The notes: generated by a model from the sequence alone, not told the origin. Shown: positions 40,100 through 51,103, counted from the first letter of the stretch. The stretch: DNA of 64,000 nucleotides from Shinisaurus crocodilurus (GCA_021292165.1 CM037879.1:18561525-18625524); one strand, 5' to 3'. Translations and numbers: made by a program.

Positions 40100-40560
40100 A
40101 ATTCAAATGCATCTGGATTCTCAGCTCGATAATTATCTACCTTTTCTGGTAGTTAACCTTTAATTAATATACGCATATACAATTTGTATGAATGAAGTAA
40201 AACACCCATTTTCTACAGAAAGAGAAAGACGCGGGATATTGCTGTACTGGAGTACAGTTACATAATTATTTTTAATGCAGGCCAATGGTTTAATTAAATA
40301 CTTGCGTAAAACCAGGCTTTTTCAGGGAATTTGGCAATTACAATCAATTTAAATGCACAGCTACATTAATATGACAACAAGCGCAGTAATAACAATAACA
40401 CAAGCCTAAGTAATTGTAGGCAAATGTTGAACAGATGTGTAAATAGACAATGATAATTTAGGGATCGTTATACATGTCATGCTGAAGTGCAAAAACAACC
40501 TGCTACTCCAAAGGTTGAGTTCCATTTGACTTTTGTACTTGTCTCTCCTGGAACAAAATG
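40100..40560. other. Candidate conserved non-coding DNA
   Basis: Repeat-free and AT-rich, dense in TTAATTA, ATAATTA and TAATTGT homeodomain-like cores (40150-40330). Reads like vertebrate developmental enhancer DNA; inference from composition only. Confidence 0.35.
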
Positions 40561-40732
40561 TACTTTACTTTACACATGATACAATGAACATATGAACCTG
40601 CCTTATTATGGGCTGGATTGAGCAATCCCTCTCTCCAATCCAGTCCATATGCATGAAGTGTGCCTCCACTCTCTCCTTTACAGATCGTGCTCTCTCATCT
40701 CATCCAAAAGAGGATTTCGGGATGGTATAGGG

Positions 40733-41652
40733 CAGTGATGGCGAACCTATGGCACGGGTGCCACAGCTGGCACGCAGGGACCTCTCTGTGGGCACTCGAG
40801 CCATTGGTCACCAGATCGCGAAAAGACTGCTCCCTTCTGCAAAACACTAATGATCTTGTTCTTTCTCACAGTGTGGAACAGAATGATTTCATTCTAGAAT
40901 TCCTGTTACAGAATTCTTTTAAATGTGTTATCACATTTAAAAGATTTTGAAGAATGATGCACAGAGCATGGCTTGGATGTAAAGCCCTAACAGTTGACCT
41001 GAGTGCTGCATGTGTTGCTCTCAAACTAACGGAGTATGAGCCAAGGTTTGACAAATTATCAGCATGCATGCAATAGCAAAAATCACATTAATTGTGCAAA
41101 AGCATGCCCAATGCAAACTTTTACCTAATGCAGTGTTTGCAGTCCAAGACATAAAGTGTTTAAAATGTGTTAAGCACGTTTAGTTTTCTTGTTTATCTTG
41201 CTCATCCTAGTACAGGTTGACTTTTACTTTTACTAATCCGACACCTGTAGAAGCAGGGAAAGGACCCAGAGTAAAGCTTGCCCCATACAATTTCAGTCTG
41301 GCATATAATCATATTACAAGTTGAGAATCCCTTATCCAAAAATACATGTGCCTAATTATTTAAAAAGTTTGTATAAATTCCCTTCAGGCTATGTGTACAA
41401 TGTAGTACTATAATAATTTTTTGAGTTGATTTTTTTCCCAACAAAAAACAGTTTGTATCATTGAAAGCTCTGTTATTGTGTTTTTCTTTAAAGACAAAAG
41501 ATGTTAATTAGTTCGGACAACTGTATGAGTTGTTTTTCTAAAACTAAAACCTCGGTATTCAGGTTTAATTGCAGTGTTGGCACTTTGAAATAAATAAGTT
41601 AGTTTTGTGTTGCAGTTTGGGCACTCGGGCTCAAAAAGGTTTGCCATCACTG
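40733..41652. mobile_element. MITE-5: 920-bp hAT element, complete
   Basis: CAGTGATGGCGAACCTATGG to AAGGTTTGCCATCACTG. Perfect 8-bp duplication GTATAGGG (40725-40732 and 41653-41660). Nearly identical to 3657-4568 apart from small indels, for example a 9-base difference near 41300. Same orientation. No transposase. Confidence 0.94.
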
Positions 41653-41663
41653 GTATAGGGAGA

Positions 41664-41856
41664 GGAGCCCATAGCTCAGTGACAGAGCACATGTTTTGCA
41701 TGCACAAGGTCCCAGGTTCGATCCTCACCATCTCCAGGTAGGGCAGGAAAAACTCCTGCCTGAAACCCTGGAGAGCTGCTGCCAGTCAGTGTTGACAATA
41801 CTGGACTAGCTGGACCAGTGGTCTGACTCACTATAAGGCAGCTTCCTGTGTTACAC
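41664..41856 (+). mobile_element. SINE-B: tRNA-Ala-derived SINE
   Basis: The head CATAGCTCAGTGACAGAGCA (A-box), a TTTTGCATGC anticodon-loop-like segment (TGC) and CCCAGGTTCGATCCTCACCA (B-box) follow tRNA-Ala closely. The body GGAGAGCTGCTGCCAGTCAG and tail CTATAAGGCAGCTTCCTGTG complete it. It is not a working tRNA gene: the acceptor pairing is lost and the body continues. Confidence 0.9.
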
Positions 41857-41867
41857 AAAAATAAGAT

Positions 41868-41982
41868 ACTCAGATCCTGCTTGTGGGCTTCTCAGATGCA
41901 TCTGGTTGGCCACGGTGGCAAACAGGATCCTAGACTAGGTAGGCGTTTAGTCTGATCCAACACTTCTTACATTCTTATGTCC
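41868..41982 (+). mobile_element. CR1/L3-type 3' end fragment
   Basis: GATCCTGCTTGTGGGCTTCT, CATCTGGTTGGCCACGGTGG and ACATTCTTATG match the 3' UTR at 48290-48416. Confidence 0.8.
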
Positions 41983-42314
41983 TTTTCTGGGAAAGGATCT
42001 TTGCTGATTGAAGCCTTCTGCTTTACATTCTGCAAAAAGAATAAGCGCTATTGAAATATATTCCTCTTTCAACACATTTCTTGATGAGTGAGTTTTGCAT
42101 TTGGAATAGATTAGCAGTCAAAACAATCCACATAGCTTTTAAGTCTACGTTTCTTTTCCTTCCCAAGTTCTGATGTTGATGAAGGCCTCAAAGATGATCT
42201 CCAATTAGCCGGTCCAAGCAAAACCACGTGTCTCTTTAGCAGGCATGCTGTGTGTCTGTCGGATTTGTTGCAGAGATTCTCCTGCAAAAGAGACAGATCT
42301 CAAATGTGAGTGAA

Positions 42315-42339
42315 TGTGTGTGTGTGTGTGTGTGTGTGT
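42315..42339. repeat. (TG)n microsatellite
   Basis: About 12 TG units. Confidence 0.93.
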
Positions 42340-42469
42340 AAATGGGTTATTATCAAATATGTACAAATTACCTTATGTAATAAGATGTAGAAGTAGGTAT
42401 TAAGAATAGATGGGATAAATGTTTCAGATTCATATCTCAGAACAATAATGGAAGGTTGCCAAGAAGGTC

Positions 42470-43530
42470 CAAATTATGCTATGAATATTGCTGCTAAATA
42501 TTTTTTTAAATAAAATCTTGTATTTATGGTATTATACCGCTAATAGATTACAAAATATATACCATTTGATACATGCTTACTGTTGAAGATGATGGATGAC
42601 AAAAATAGACTTTAGGCATATCTGGTGGGAATGTAAACTTTTTGAATATTTTCCGCTAATGTTATTGATATTATTGAAGATATAACAGGATATCTGAGAG
42701 AATGCCTTCTCCCTTACCAGTCTGCCCAGTCACTGAGGCACTTCTGGTGGTTCCACATGGAACTATGGTCTGTTTGGAGTCCACTCAGAGTAGAGCCTTT
42801 AGTGTATTGACTCCCTCTCTCTGGAACTCCCTGTCAGCTGATGTCAGAGAGGAACCAGCATTGTTTTGTTTTTGGCACCTGCTGAAGACATTTTCATTTA
42901 AACAAGCCATCCTTGACTAACCACCCTTGGTTTTGTTGGCACAAACTGATTTTAAAGGTTTTAATCCTGTATTTCAGTTATCGTTCCCCCCCCCCCATTT
43001 ATTGTTCATCACTTGGATATTTTATTTGATGTAGAGCAGTATATAAATCCTGTAAATAAATAAATATTGCTGTTTTGCCCATCATTCTGCCTCTTAGGTG
43101 GATCTGCAACAATAAGACCAAATAAGTTAGGTTAATAGGTCGAAAATGTGTTAATAGCTGCACATATTCTCATTGCTAAGAACTGGAAGAAACAAACACC
43201 ACCATCAACACAGGAGTGGAAGAAGAATATTTGACATGGATTGTTAATGTATAAGAAAAATTATTAAAAGATAATGCTGGGCTGGTCAGCAAACAAAAAA
43301 GTACTCCTTAGAAGCTTGGGAGAAATGTATAGGTGATAGGAATGAGAATTATCAACATGTCAGGATGGAGGTTTTCAATGTCCTATGCTTTGATATGTGG
43401 ATTTGGAATGAGAAGAGAATTCAGGAGTATTTGTGTATGGCAAGCTCAGTTTTGTTTTGCTTTGATTTAATATTATTTGCATATATATTTTTCTTTCCTA
43501 ACTTATCTCTGTTTCTCTGGTCTATATATT
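42470..43530 (+). pseudogene. L1 LINE ORF2 end, split by L2
   Basis: Left part to about 42692 gives HIWWECKLFEYF (L1: HIWWECP-I--FW). The right part from about 43080 gives IAAHILIAKNWKKQTPPSTQEWKKNI, matching the L1 C-terminus LLTAA-LLIAKNWK...PT--EW. A 3' UTR with TTCAAATAAAATG follows. Interrupted at 42693-43072 and carrying frameshifts. Confidence 0.8.
42693..43072 (+). pseudogene. L2 LINE ORF2 end inserted in L1
   Basis: VCLESTQSRAFSVLTPSLWNSLSADVREEPALFCFWHLLKTFSFKQAI is the standard L2 C-terminus. The 3' UTR ends GTATATAAATCCTGTAAATA and AATAAATA. The open stretch of about 70 codons has no stop. Confidence 0.88.
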
Positions 43531-43537
43531 TCAAATA

Positions 43538-43539
43538 AA

Positions 43540-43581
<42 letters not shown>
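43538..43581. repeat. (GAT)n microsatellite at the L1 3' end
   Basis: About 14 GAT units directly after AAATAAAATGATGATG; probably grew from the L1 tail. Confidence 0.95.
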
Positions 43582-43989
43582 TAACCCTCCGTAGCCAAGG
43601 CTTTGTATATTTTACACCCAAAATAATAGTAATAAAGAATATTCTTCATCAGGGTAACTCAAATTCTGCACTGAGAAAATTTTGTAATCTATATAAATCA
43701 TGCACATTTGCCTATATTTTCTTACTGTGTATATCTGATTCTGATTCTCCCAGTCATGGGCAGGGTCTATAGAGGACAGTGCAGCTATGCTCCTTGACAC
43801 TGGAAATCCTGTTGTGTTTCTTCTCTAGCTTCAGAAAATTTAGGAGGCATTGCCTTACATACCTGCATATCTTCATAGCAAGGATTAGAAGCTTTTACAA
43901 AATGGAAGCTGAGTTTCTAAACATGCCAGATTCTGCATCCACAGGGCAGGGATGCAGAGTCATGGCACACACCCTGCACTAGTCAAAAG

Positions 43990-44277
43990 AACTAGCACAT
44001 TGGTGGCCAACCTGTGGCATGCGTTCCTCTACTAGTGGCATGAACAGCACTGGTTTGTGGCATACCTGGGCAGGACTGCAGGAGCAGGCCCATGTGCCTA
44101 GCTGTGACATCAGTTCAGATCTAGACTCCTGCCTGCTTCTCTCACATTGCACTGCTGTCTACTCCCTGGCTTACCAGGTCAGAAGCAAAAGCATATCAAG
44201 GCATTGAGGGAAAGAAGAGAAGGAGGAGCTGCATATGTAGTACAGTGTGTGTGGATACCTTGTATCATGGCAGTGCC
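43990..44277. mobile_element. hAT-like remnant
   Basis: GGTGGCCAACCTGTGGCATG and TACTAGTGGCATGAACAGCA resemble subterminal hAT sequence. Weak. Confidence 0.35.
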
Positions 44278-44684
44278 AGGTAGTGGTGGGCGGCCCACCA
44301 GGGACCCGGCTCTGGCTCGGTGGACGCTGCTGCTGCGCCCGCCGAGCTGGGCCAAAAGCGGACGAGCGCCGAGTCGCTCGGCAAGCTTCCGGGTTCCCGG
44401 CAGGCCGCTTTCTACATAGAAAATGGCGAAAGATATGTTAAAAGCGGCCACAATTTGCATAACTTGCGCAAATTGCGGCCAGTTTTGGAGTATCTTACAC
44501 AATTTTCTACGTAGAAAGCGGCAGCCTGCTGGGAACCCAGAAGTCGCTTCCCCAGCTCAGCTCGGGGGAATGTGAGTCGAGCCGGGGAAGCAGATAGGTG
44601 GGACGGAGTTCGGGGGGGTTGAGCCTGGCAAGTTCACTGGACTTCCACACCCCCCCCGAACGAGATCCTCACACATCCCTAGCT
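44278..44684. mobile_element. GC-rich palindromic element
   Basis: GGTTCCCGGCAGGCCGCTTT and CTACATAGAAAATGGCG mirror TTTTCTACGTAGAAAGCGG and CAGCCTGCTGGGAACCCAG. Arms of about 45 bases surround 44430-44490. The surrounding sequence is CpG-rich. Single copy here; probably a MITE. Confidence 0.6.
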
Positions 44685-44699
44685 GCCAGATTCCTCCCC

Positions 44700-44892
44700 G
44701 CCCCGCAGAACGCCCAGTTAACCCCTTCTCTGAGGTCACATTTGCAACCAGTGTGGTTCTTTCTGTGCTGGCTGGGGTGTGCATGTGTGCTCTGAGCTCG
44801 TGGCCCCAGCTCCGACTTAGGGAGAGAGTTTCTGAGGTCAGAGCTGGGACTCCGAATCGTCCTATGGCCATCTAGATGCTAGGACTGCACCT
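44700..44892. mobile_element. MITE-8 partial
   Basis: GGTTCTTTCTGTGCTGGCTG, GCCCCAGCTCCGACTTAGGG, GAGGTCAGAGCTGGGACTCC and CCTATGGCCATCTAGATGCT match the half of MITE-8 seen at 48915-49080 in inverse. Confidence 0.7.
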
Positions 44893-45471
44893 CCCATTAA
44901 TTAATTAATTAGGGTATAGTTGACTCATGTGCCATTGAGTGGGAGGCCAGTAAAGCCTGTATAAGGGGCCGAATTATTGCTTATGCCCCCTGTAAAAACA
45001 AAAATGTTTAAAAATGCAACAAATATCTCTAAGCGAGAAGTTGAAATCTCTTATAACACAGTTTGCCATTTCTCTAACAGTTAGACTTTACCAGGAGCTG
45101 CAGACTGTTAAATGTGAGTTAAACATAATATCCTTTCACAGCAGGTGGAATTTGCCTTAACCTGTCTACGCAGGGCATATTGGGAAAACAGCGAACGTCC
45201 TAGTAAGATTCTGGCACATCGTCTTAAACAGCAAAAGCATCAAAATATTATTTCTGCTATTAAAAGGTGAGAGGTTCAACAGCCTTGAAATACAAAATAC
45301 ATCTCCCCATTGGGGAGATGCACTCATACAGACAGCTAAGTTGTGTGGGTCTCCCACACACAAGGCTGTTGCAATGGAACAGGAATCCCAATTAAAAGCT
45401 AAAGGCTGCACATCAGCTGGCTGAAGCTCTTTGGTTAAATCTCAATGTGTTTTATATTGAACCTATGCAGT

Positions 45472-45540
45472 CAGATGTAAGCATCACTGAGTTCAAGGGA
45501 GGTTTTACTGCCAGGTAACTATGCATAGGATAGCAGTCAC
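45472..45540. mobile_element. MITE-2 fragment
   Basis: TGTAAGCATCACTGAGTTCA and ACTATGCATAGGATAGCAG. Confidence 0.55.
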
Positions 45541-45619
45541 ATCCTCCAAACATAATTGTGAGATTTTATTAGTGGTGCTTTGCTCTTTAAAGTCCGGGTT
45601 TTGAATCCCTGTGAATTCA

Positions 45620-45922
45620 GTCATGTTTGTGGTGCTGAATTAGCATTGCTAACTCTCTCTCTCTCTCTCTCTCTTTGTTTTACAGACTTCTCATTTTTTA
45701 ATAGCTACATGGCAGGCAGCTATAACACGGCCCTCTCCCTGCTGGAAATAGCTGTACCTATTGCATTTGGCTGGTGCAGATGGGTGATAATTTCAGTTCA
45801 GTTCATTTTTGATAAGCATTTACCAAAATGTGCAAAGTTCGTCATGTTCAGGAGAGAAAGATTTTTTTTTTTTTAATTCAGATGTGGGAGAAAGCGAAAC
45901 TGAACCCCATCTCTAATTTCCA
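45620..45922. mobile_element. Dispersed repeat shared with 8104-8337
   Basis: TTGTGGTGCTGAATTAGC, CTCATTTTTTAATAGCTACA, CGGCCCTCTCCCTGCTGGAA, ATAGCTGTACCTATTGCATT and ATGTGGGAGAAAGCGAAACT. A (TC)n tract sits at 45652-45672 and a T-run at 45861-45874. Confidence 0.6.
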
Positions 45923-46189
45923 TGTACAGAATCTGACTGGAATCACAGTCAAATTCTACCTCAACACGGGTGAAAGGGCAGTGTCCTCTACCACACCTGA
46001 GAACAGCAGGCCACACGGCACAGCTCCACCCTCTTAAGTTCTAGGGATGTAAATTTCTGGGGGGGTTGCATTCACAGACGGCTCACACGAGCTTCACCTC
46101 CCCCCCACACACATTTGCAAGTGTAGCAAACAAGTTTTTGTTTGTTTTGTTCGTTAACCGCTCACGCAGGGGAGAAATTTAAGAAATAT

Positions 46190-47060
46190 GACATAAATAT
46201 AGGATTCAGGAGGTGCCTTTTTAGTTGATCAAATGTTTTTAATGGATTCCTCTTATCACTTGTAAAGGACTGCAAAGTAAAGGCATCTCTCTATGAGCTA
46301 TTTTTGGATGGACCGTGCGAACATCGTCGAATATCGTTCGCAAAAATTGAGATGAACAACAGGACTAAGGGAGAACGATCGCGAACTGTCTCACAGAGCC
46401 CAAATAAAGCAGATTCTCGCTTGCTGAACAGCACTTTTGAAATTCTCATACATGCACTGCAGTTCTATTTACATTATTGTCGTTATTTCTAAATGTGCAG
46501 CAACCCATATAAATTAGCACATGCAAATTGTATGCAAATCTATGCCTTCTTTTGTCCTCTTTTTTTGGTGAGGCATAAGTGACCACCCTACTTGCTTTAA
46601 TCACCTACATTTGTTGTCTGCCTTGGATTGCAAAATCAGGAGTGTGTGGGTGGGTTGTCAAGCATTTGGCAGGCCACGAAACATGACTGGTGGGCTACAT
46701 TTGGCCTGGTCAAGTTGTGTTGCCCTCTTTTAACTCATGAATGATGTTATGACATCATAGAAAGGAAAGGGGGAATGTGTGAACAAAGCAAAGGTGTGCA
46801 TTGATTAAAACAATCTGCTCAGAGCTCCTTCTTTTTTTAATGATAAAGTTACATATTTTAAGAACATTTTCAAAAATGAAGATATTGATTATTGTCGTTC
46901 TTTCTGTCCCAACCCAAAAGAGTCTTTCTGCTGACTGCCGCAGAGCTCGTTTCATACCTAATAAGAAATACTGTGTAATAATTGCCAATATTTCATTAGG
47001 AAAAATTAGCTAATGTGATAACACAGTGAAATGTGATAACAGAATGGTTGTTCACATCTT
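46190..47060. other. Candidate conserved non-coding DNA
   Basis: Repeat-free by eye. 46480-46545 holds ATGCAAATTGTATGCAAATC, two octamer (POU) sites. 46960-47035 holds AATTAGCTAATGTGATAACA and a second GTGATAAC. No ORF. 46620-46735 looks like a hAT scrap. Enhancer function is inference. Confidence 0.35.
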
Positions 47061-47744
47061 GTTGATTTAAGTTATGACACCAAGTAGAACATACTATTAG
47101 AAACACATGCTAGTTCATCTCTCTCTTTTTTTCTAAAAGAATCTGGCATTGTTTAAAACTACTCTTGTTTTGGGAGATCAAAGCATTATAGATAAAACAA
47201 AACCATTACAAATTATTCCTTCAAATCCAGCCAGTAGTAATGCAAAAATAACTGTAAATAGAAGAGTCCAGATGTGGCTTGATCCCTTTGGAGATAATGG
47301 AAAATCTATTGCAAGGAACTTTCTTCCTCGTTTGAATGTGCTGGTACATCCAGCAAAACAAGGGTGGATTGTTCTAAGGACCCTCAGGATGCAACAATCC
47401 CTTTCTGCCAAATAAGGCCAGTGATGCGATATGATAAGATGAGATGTTCAGGTGAGAACTCCTCACTGGGGGAGGCATCTGCTACACACAAGATTGATCA
47501 CCTCTCCCATGTCTCAATATTATTTTACATATTCTTGATCTGATATTGAATTTCCTTGCTATTCAGAGACATGAAAGATGCTTTATGCTTTTTAAACATT
47601 ATTTTATAGATCCAGACAAATGTTATGACAGCAGTGGAAAATTCTTATATAAATTCATGTCTGCATTAAACGGATAACTTGTATAAGTGATAAATGGAGC
47701 AGTTCTCAGAGTGGAGTGTGATGGGGTCCCACTTCTTATCAGGC
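47060..47744. other. Unannotated, with an 88-codon open frame
   Basis: An open frame at 47149-47415 (FKTTLVLGDQSIIDKTKPLQ...) is not simple in composition, but I do not recognise it. It has no domain motif and no clear splice sites, so no product is assigned. Confidence 0.3.
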
Positions 47745-48416
47745 AGACCTATAACCATCCAAATCTATAGTGCAACCACACGTGCAATACTGTGTACAGT
47801 TCTAGTTACTGCACCTAAAAAAGGATATTGTAGAATGGGAAAAAGTGCAGAAAAGGGCGACTAAGATGATCAAAGGGTTGGAATAACTTTCTTATGACGA
47901 AAGGTTACGTTTGGCTTAGAAAAACGGAGAGTAAAGGAAGACATTATAGAGGTGTAAAAAATTATGCATGGTGTTGGAGAAAGTGGACAGGGAGACATTT
48001 TTCTCCTGTTCTCATAACACTAGAACCTGGGGTCAATCCCATGAAGCTGATTGGTGGGAGATCTAGGATGGATAAAAGGAAGTACTTCTTCGCACAGCAC
48101 ATAGTTCAACTCTGGAAGTTGCTACCATAAGATGTAGAGATGTTTACCAGTTTGGATGGCTTTAAAAGGGGATTAGACAAATTCATGGAGGAGAAGGCAA
48201 TCAATGGCTACTAGTCCTGATCGGCAATATGCTACCTCTAGTATCAGAGGCAGTATTCCCCAGTTGCTGGGGAACATGGGCAGAAGGGTGCTGTTGCACT
48301 CATGTCCTGCTTGTGGGTTTACCGTGGGCAGCTGGTTGGCCAGTGTGTGAACAGAATGCTGGATTAGATGGACCTGTGGCATGATCCAGAATGGTGCTCC
48401 TTATGTTCTTATGGAT
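47745..48416 (+). pseudogene. CR1/L3-type LINE ORF2 end and 3' UTR
   Basis: Broken frames: VYSSSYCT (like CVQFWAP), then PGVNPMKLIGGRSRMDKRKYFFAQHIVQLWKLLP, then LDGFKRGLDKFMEEKAIN in another frame. The 3' UTR has CCCCAGTTGCTGGGGAACAT and ends CTTATGTTCTTATG. Same family as 12063-12562. Confidence 0.88.
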
Positions 48417-48822
48417 GCAACCCACTATCATTCTACACTCTCTATCTCTAATCTGTTCTTTCACCATCGGGATTAGTCATGCCCAAAGCTATAACAAATA
48501 CTTGTGAGCCTGGTATGAGACCACCAGGAATGAATGAGCTTTGTTTTTTAATTGCACGTGCAACTGAGTTTGCCCGGAAAAATCAACGTCTTGCTAGTCC
48601 TCTTTATCCCCAATCGGTTATTTGAACTGGCTCTTAGTCAAGACATAAAGTAGGTGTTAAGGGTTTATTTTACTACACTAGCCAATGAAGCATACAGGGC
48701 TGGCATGGGTGAACTGGGTGCTCGCCCCTGAGAACAAAGCTGAAGAGGTGCCGAGCAGAGTTTGGTGGTTCAGTGTTTGTGGAGTACGTTGCCTGCAGTG
48801 AGCTAGGTTGAAAGGAAGCAGT

Positions 48823-48906
48823 AAGGGCGCACAATCCTAGGCATGTTTGCACAGAAAAAAGTTGTGGGACTTTTTTCTGTCTAACCATGCATAGGGATTT
48901 ACCCTA
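48823..48906. mobile_element. MITE-2 copy
   Basis: GGCGCACAATCCTAGGCATG, GTGGGACTTTTTTCTGTCTA and ACCATGCATAGGGATTTACC. The preceding 48768-48822 is the recurrent MITE-2 flank also seen at 16720 and 9890. Confidence 0.7.
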
Positions 48907-48909
48907 ACA

Positions 48910-49364
48910 GTGCAACAGTGCGATCCTATGGCTGCTAGACAGAGTCTAGATGGCCACAGGATTTTTTGGAGTCCCAGCTCCAACCTCGGAAACTTGCTCC
49001 GAGGTCAGAGCTGGGACTCTGAACTTGGAGTGCCCTCCCGCCACCCTCGCAGCTGGCACAGAAAGAACGGCGCCGGCTGCAGCTCCAAGGTCGCAAGAAT
49101 GACCTTGGAGATGGGCTTTTGGGGCTGGGGGGCTGGGAGGGGAGGAGACAGTCTCCACCAGCCTACAGTATGAAGTATCCTCCCGGCGGCGCCTCACACT
49201 CCTTCCCACCCCCTCTGAGGCAGAACACTTAGACGGCCGAAATCGGCCATCGAAGTGTTTCACATGTTGGGCACCTCCGCACTTCTCCCGCCATGCATAG
49301 GATGCCCGTAGTCCTCCAGATTCATATTGGAACCTCATTGGAACCTCGTTGGATTGCACCCTAA
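48910..49364. mobile_element. MITE-8 copy
   Basis: GTGCGATCCTATGGCTGCTA at the left, TGGATTGCACCCTAAG at the right. GAGTCCCAGCTCCAACCTCG pairs with GAGGTCAGAGCTGGGACTC. About 450 bp and GC-rich. Confidence 0.8.
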
Positions 49365-49570
49365 GTGTCTTCGATCTTGTTTTCAGGATTCTACAGGTTG
49401 TTTGAGTACTAACTACAAAAATGAACTTCCAGCATTTCACTTATTAGAGGTTGTTTCCTTTTCAACTTCCAGTTTGATGTCATTCATTCATTGCAGACAA
49501 AAAAAATCAACGGAATATGGCTTTGCATCAAGGTAACATTACCAAGCACCGTCAGCATGACAAATATTAT

Positions 49571-49958
49571 GGGCTTCTCTACATGTGGCTTTTAACTCAC
49601 CACTTTACCAAGGCTTCTGCTTCCGGATTCTTTGTGGGATTAAGATCAGCTCCTTTACATGTGCTTTTTTTTGGGGGGGGGGAGGGGTTCTTTTCTCTGC
49701 CTTTCTATATGTTCCATTACACAACCACAAGGTGTCGCTGAGGTATAGCAAAATTGCAAAAATACAGGAGCTTCTTATTCCGGTTTATTCCGCCACTTCC
49801 AGATAATACTACACTTTCCTCAATCTAAAAAAAGCCACATAAATGCTTGGAAAGCACGGGAGAGGCCCTGGAGGATGACGACATCATGTAAAACACCCAC
49901 TAACTACCGTGAGTGAGGAATCATGAGCACACAATAAATGCCTCATGTAGAGAAGCTC
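49571..49958. mobile_element. 388-bp MITE with GGGCTTCTCTACATG ends
   Basis: Left GGGCTTCTCTACATGTGGC and right GCCTCATGTAGAGAAGCTC are inverse with about two mismatches. Single copy in the window; flanks ATTAT and TATAAT leave the target duplication unclear. Contains TTTTCCTTTCTATATG-type AT-rich interior and no ORF of note. Confidence 0.75.
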
Positions 49959-49959
49959 T

Positions 49960-50030
49960 ATAATGATATAAATATATAGATTTTTAAAAGCCATAAATAT
50001 ATAGATTTTTAAAAGCCATAATTTGATTTA
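49960..50030. repeat. Short tandem duplication
   Basis: TATAGATTTTTAAAAGCCATAA occurs twice in tandem (about 24-base period). Confidence 0.8.
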
Positions 50031-50254
50031 GGGAGGGGGGACGACACTGAAGGCACTCCTCTCGCCCAGGGTGCTATTTATCCTAAGGCCAACCCTGGAA
50101 TCATATAAAAGAGCCAGCAAATACCACAGGAAGAGAAAAATAATTGTTTGTGGGCCTCACTTTGATAGTTCTATAAAATATAACTACTGGCTTCACTATT
50201 CAGGCAGGACTGTGGTATATAAGCTGATCTGTTGCTGAAAAGAGTTTTAACTAG

Positions 50255-50430
50255 GTTGAGTGCTGTTTATTTCTGTTATTGTTGCTATTGATTGTGTTTT
50301 TAATTTATTTGTTTTTATATTATGTTTTAGTTAGGATTTTGTTTTTAATCTGCATTTTGTTAGCCACCTTGAGCACTATTTTGGGGTGGGATGGAAAGGT
50401 GGGATGTAAATTAAATTATTTTAAATGAAT
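50255..50430 (+). mobile_element. L2-type 3' tail
   Basis: T-rich stretch then TTAGCCACCTTGAGCACTAT, GGAAAGGTGGGATGTAAATT. Confidence 0.6.
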
Positions 50431-50444
50431 ACACCATTTTTCAT

Positions 50445-50905
50445 TTTAAATAAACAAATAATAATGTAGAAAATTATAGTGAAGGGGGAGAGTTCATCCT
50501 AGAAGCAAATTATTACAGTTGTTTTCAAAAACATCCTAGGCAGTGGTTTTACTTCTTGCTAAATTCAACAGACACTAGGTTGTGGGCGTTTCCTTGGCTT
50601 GTCCAAAAACAGTATTGTGACACTTGTCAGACTAACTGAGTATGCAAAATTCCTGGCTAATTCTAAAATGAATGCCAAACCTCATTGCTCTAAGCTTTCA
50701 AACTAGACGGGAACCCTAAGCATCTGATGATCCATTCAAATGATCTCAAGAGAGAAGAGGAAGGGGCACCATTTCAGATTTTAGAATGGGATGGGGGTGA
50801 AGAGTTATTAGTGGGAAGGGGAAAGGAGAATGAAGTCCATGCCTCCTCTTAGATACATACATTAGACTGCAAAAATAAAACATTTTTTAAAGAGCATTTG
50901 TTGTG
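50445..50905. other. No recognisable feature
   Basis: Unique within the window, no ORF of note. Confidence 0.5.
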
Positions 50906-50910
50906 ATACA

Positions 50911-51080
50911 GGCCTGTGACACACGCTGGCTCAGCTTGTCTGAGCGTGGAAAGCTAAGCAGGGTCAGGCCTGGTTATTCCTTGGATGGGAGACCCCTCCT
51001 CTAGTTTCCTGCATTGAGCAGCGGGTTGGACTTGATGGCCTTGTAGGCCCCTTCCAACTCTATGATCTATGAATCTATGA
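50911..51080 (+). mobile_element. SINE-C: 5S-rRNA-derived SINE with CR1 tail
   Basis: The best preserved copy. GGCTCAGCTTGTCTGAGCGT, GGAAAGCTAAGCAGGGTCAG, CCTGGTTATTCCTTGGATGG and GAGACCCC (5S part), then GTTTCCTGCATTGAGCAGCG, GGTTGGACTTGATGGCCTTG, TAGGCCCCTTCCAACTCTAT and TCTATGATCTATGAATCTATGA (CR1 3' end, close to 22365-22456). Confidence 0.95.
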
Positions 51081-51103
51081 TTTTAGGAAAAGGCTTCAGC
51101 ATA

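Noticed and set aside
41664..41738. Possible functional tRNA-Ala gene
   Set aside because: A-box and B-box are good, but the acceptor stem does not pair and the sequence continues into a SINE body that recurs at 53801-53962.
47149..47415. 88-codon frame of normal amino-acid composition
   Set aside because: No recognised homology, no splice-site or Kozak support, single occurrence. Kept only as an unannotated note.
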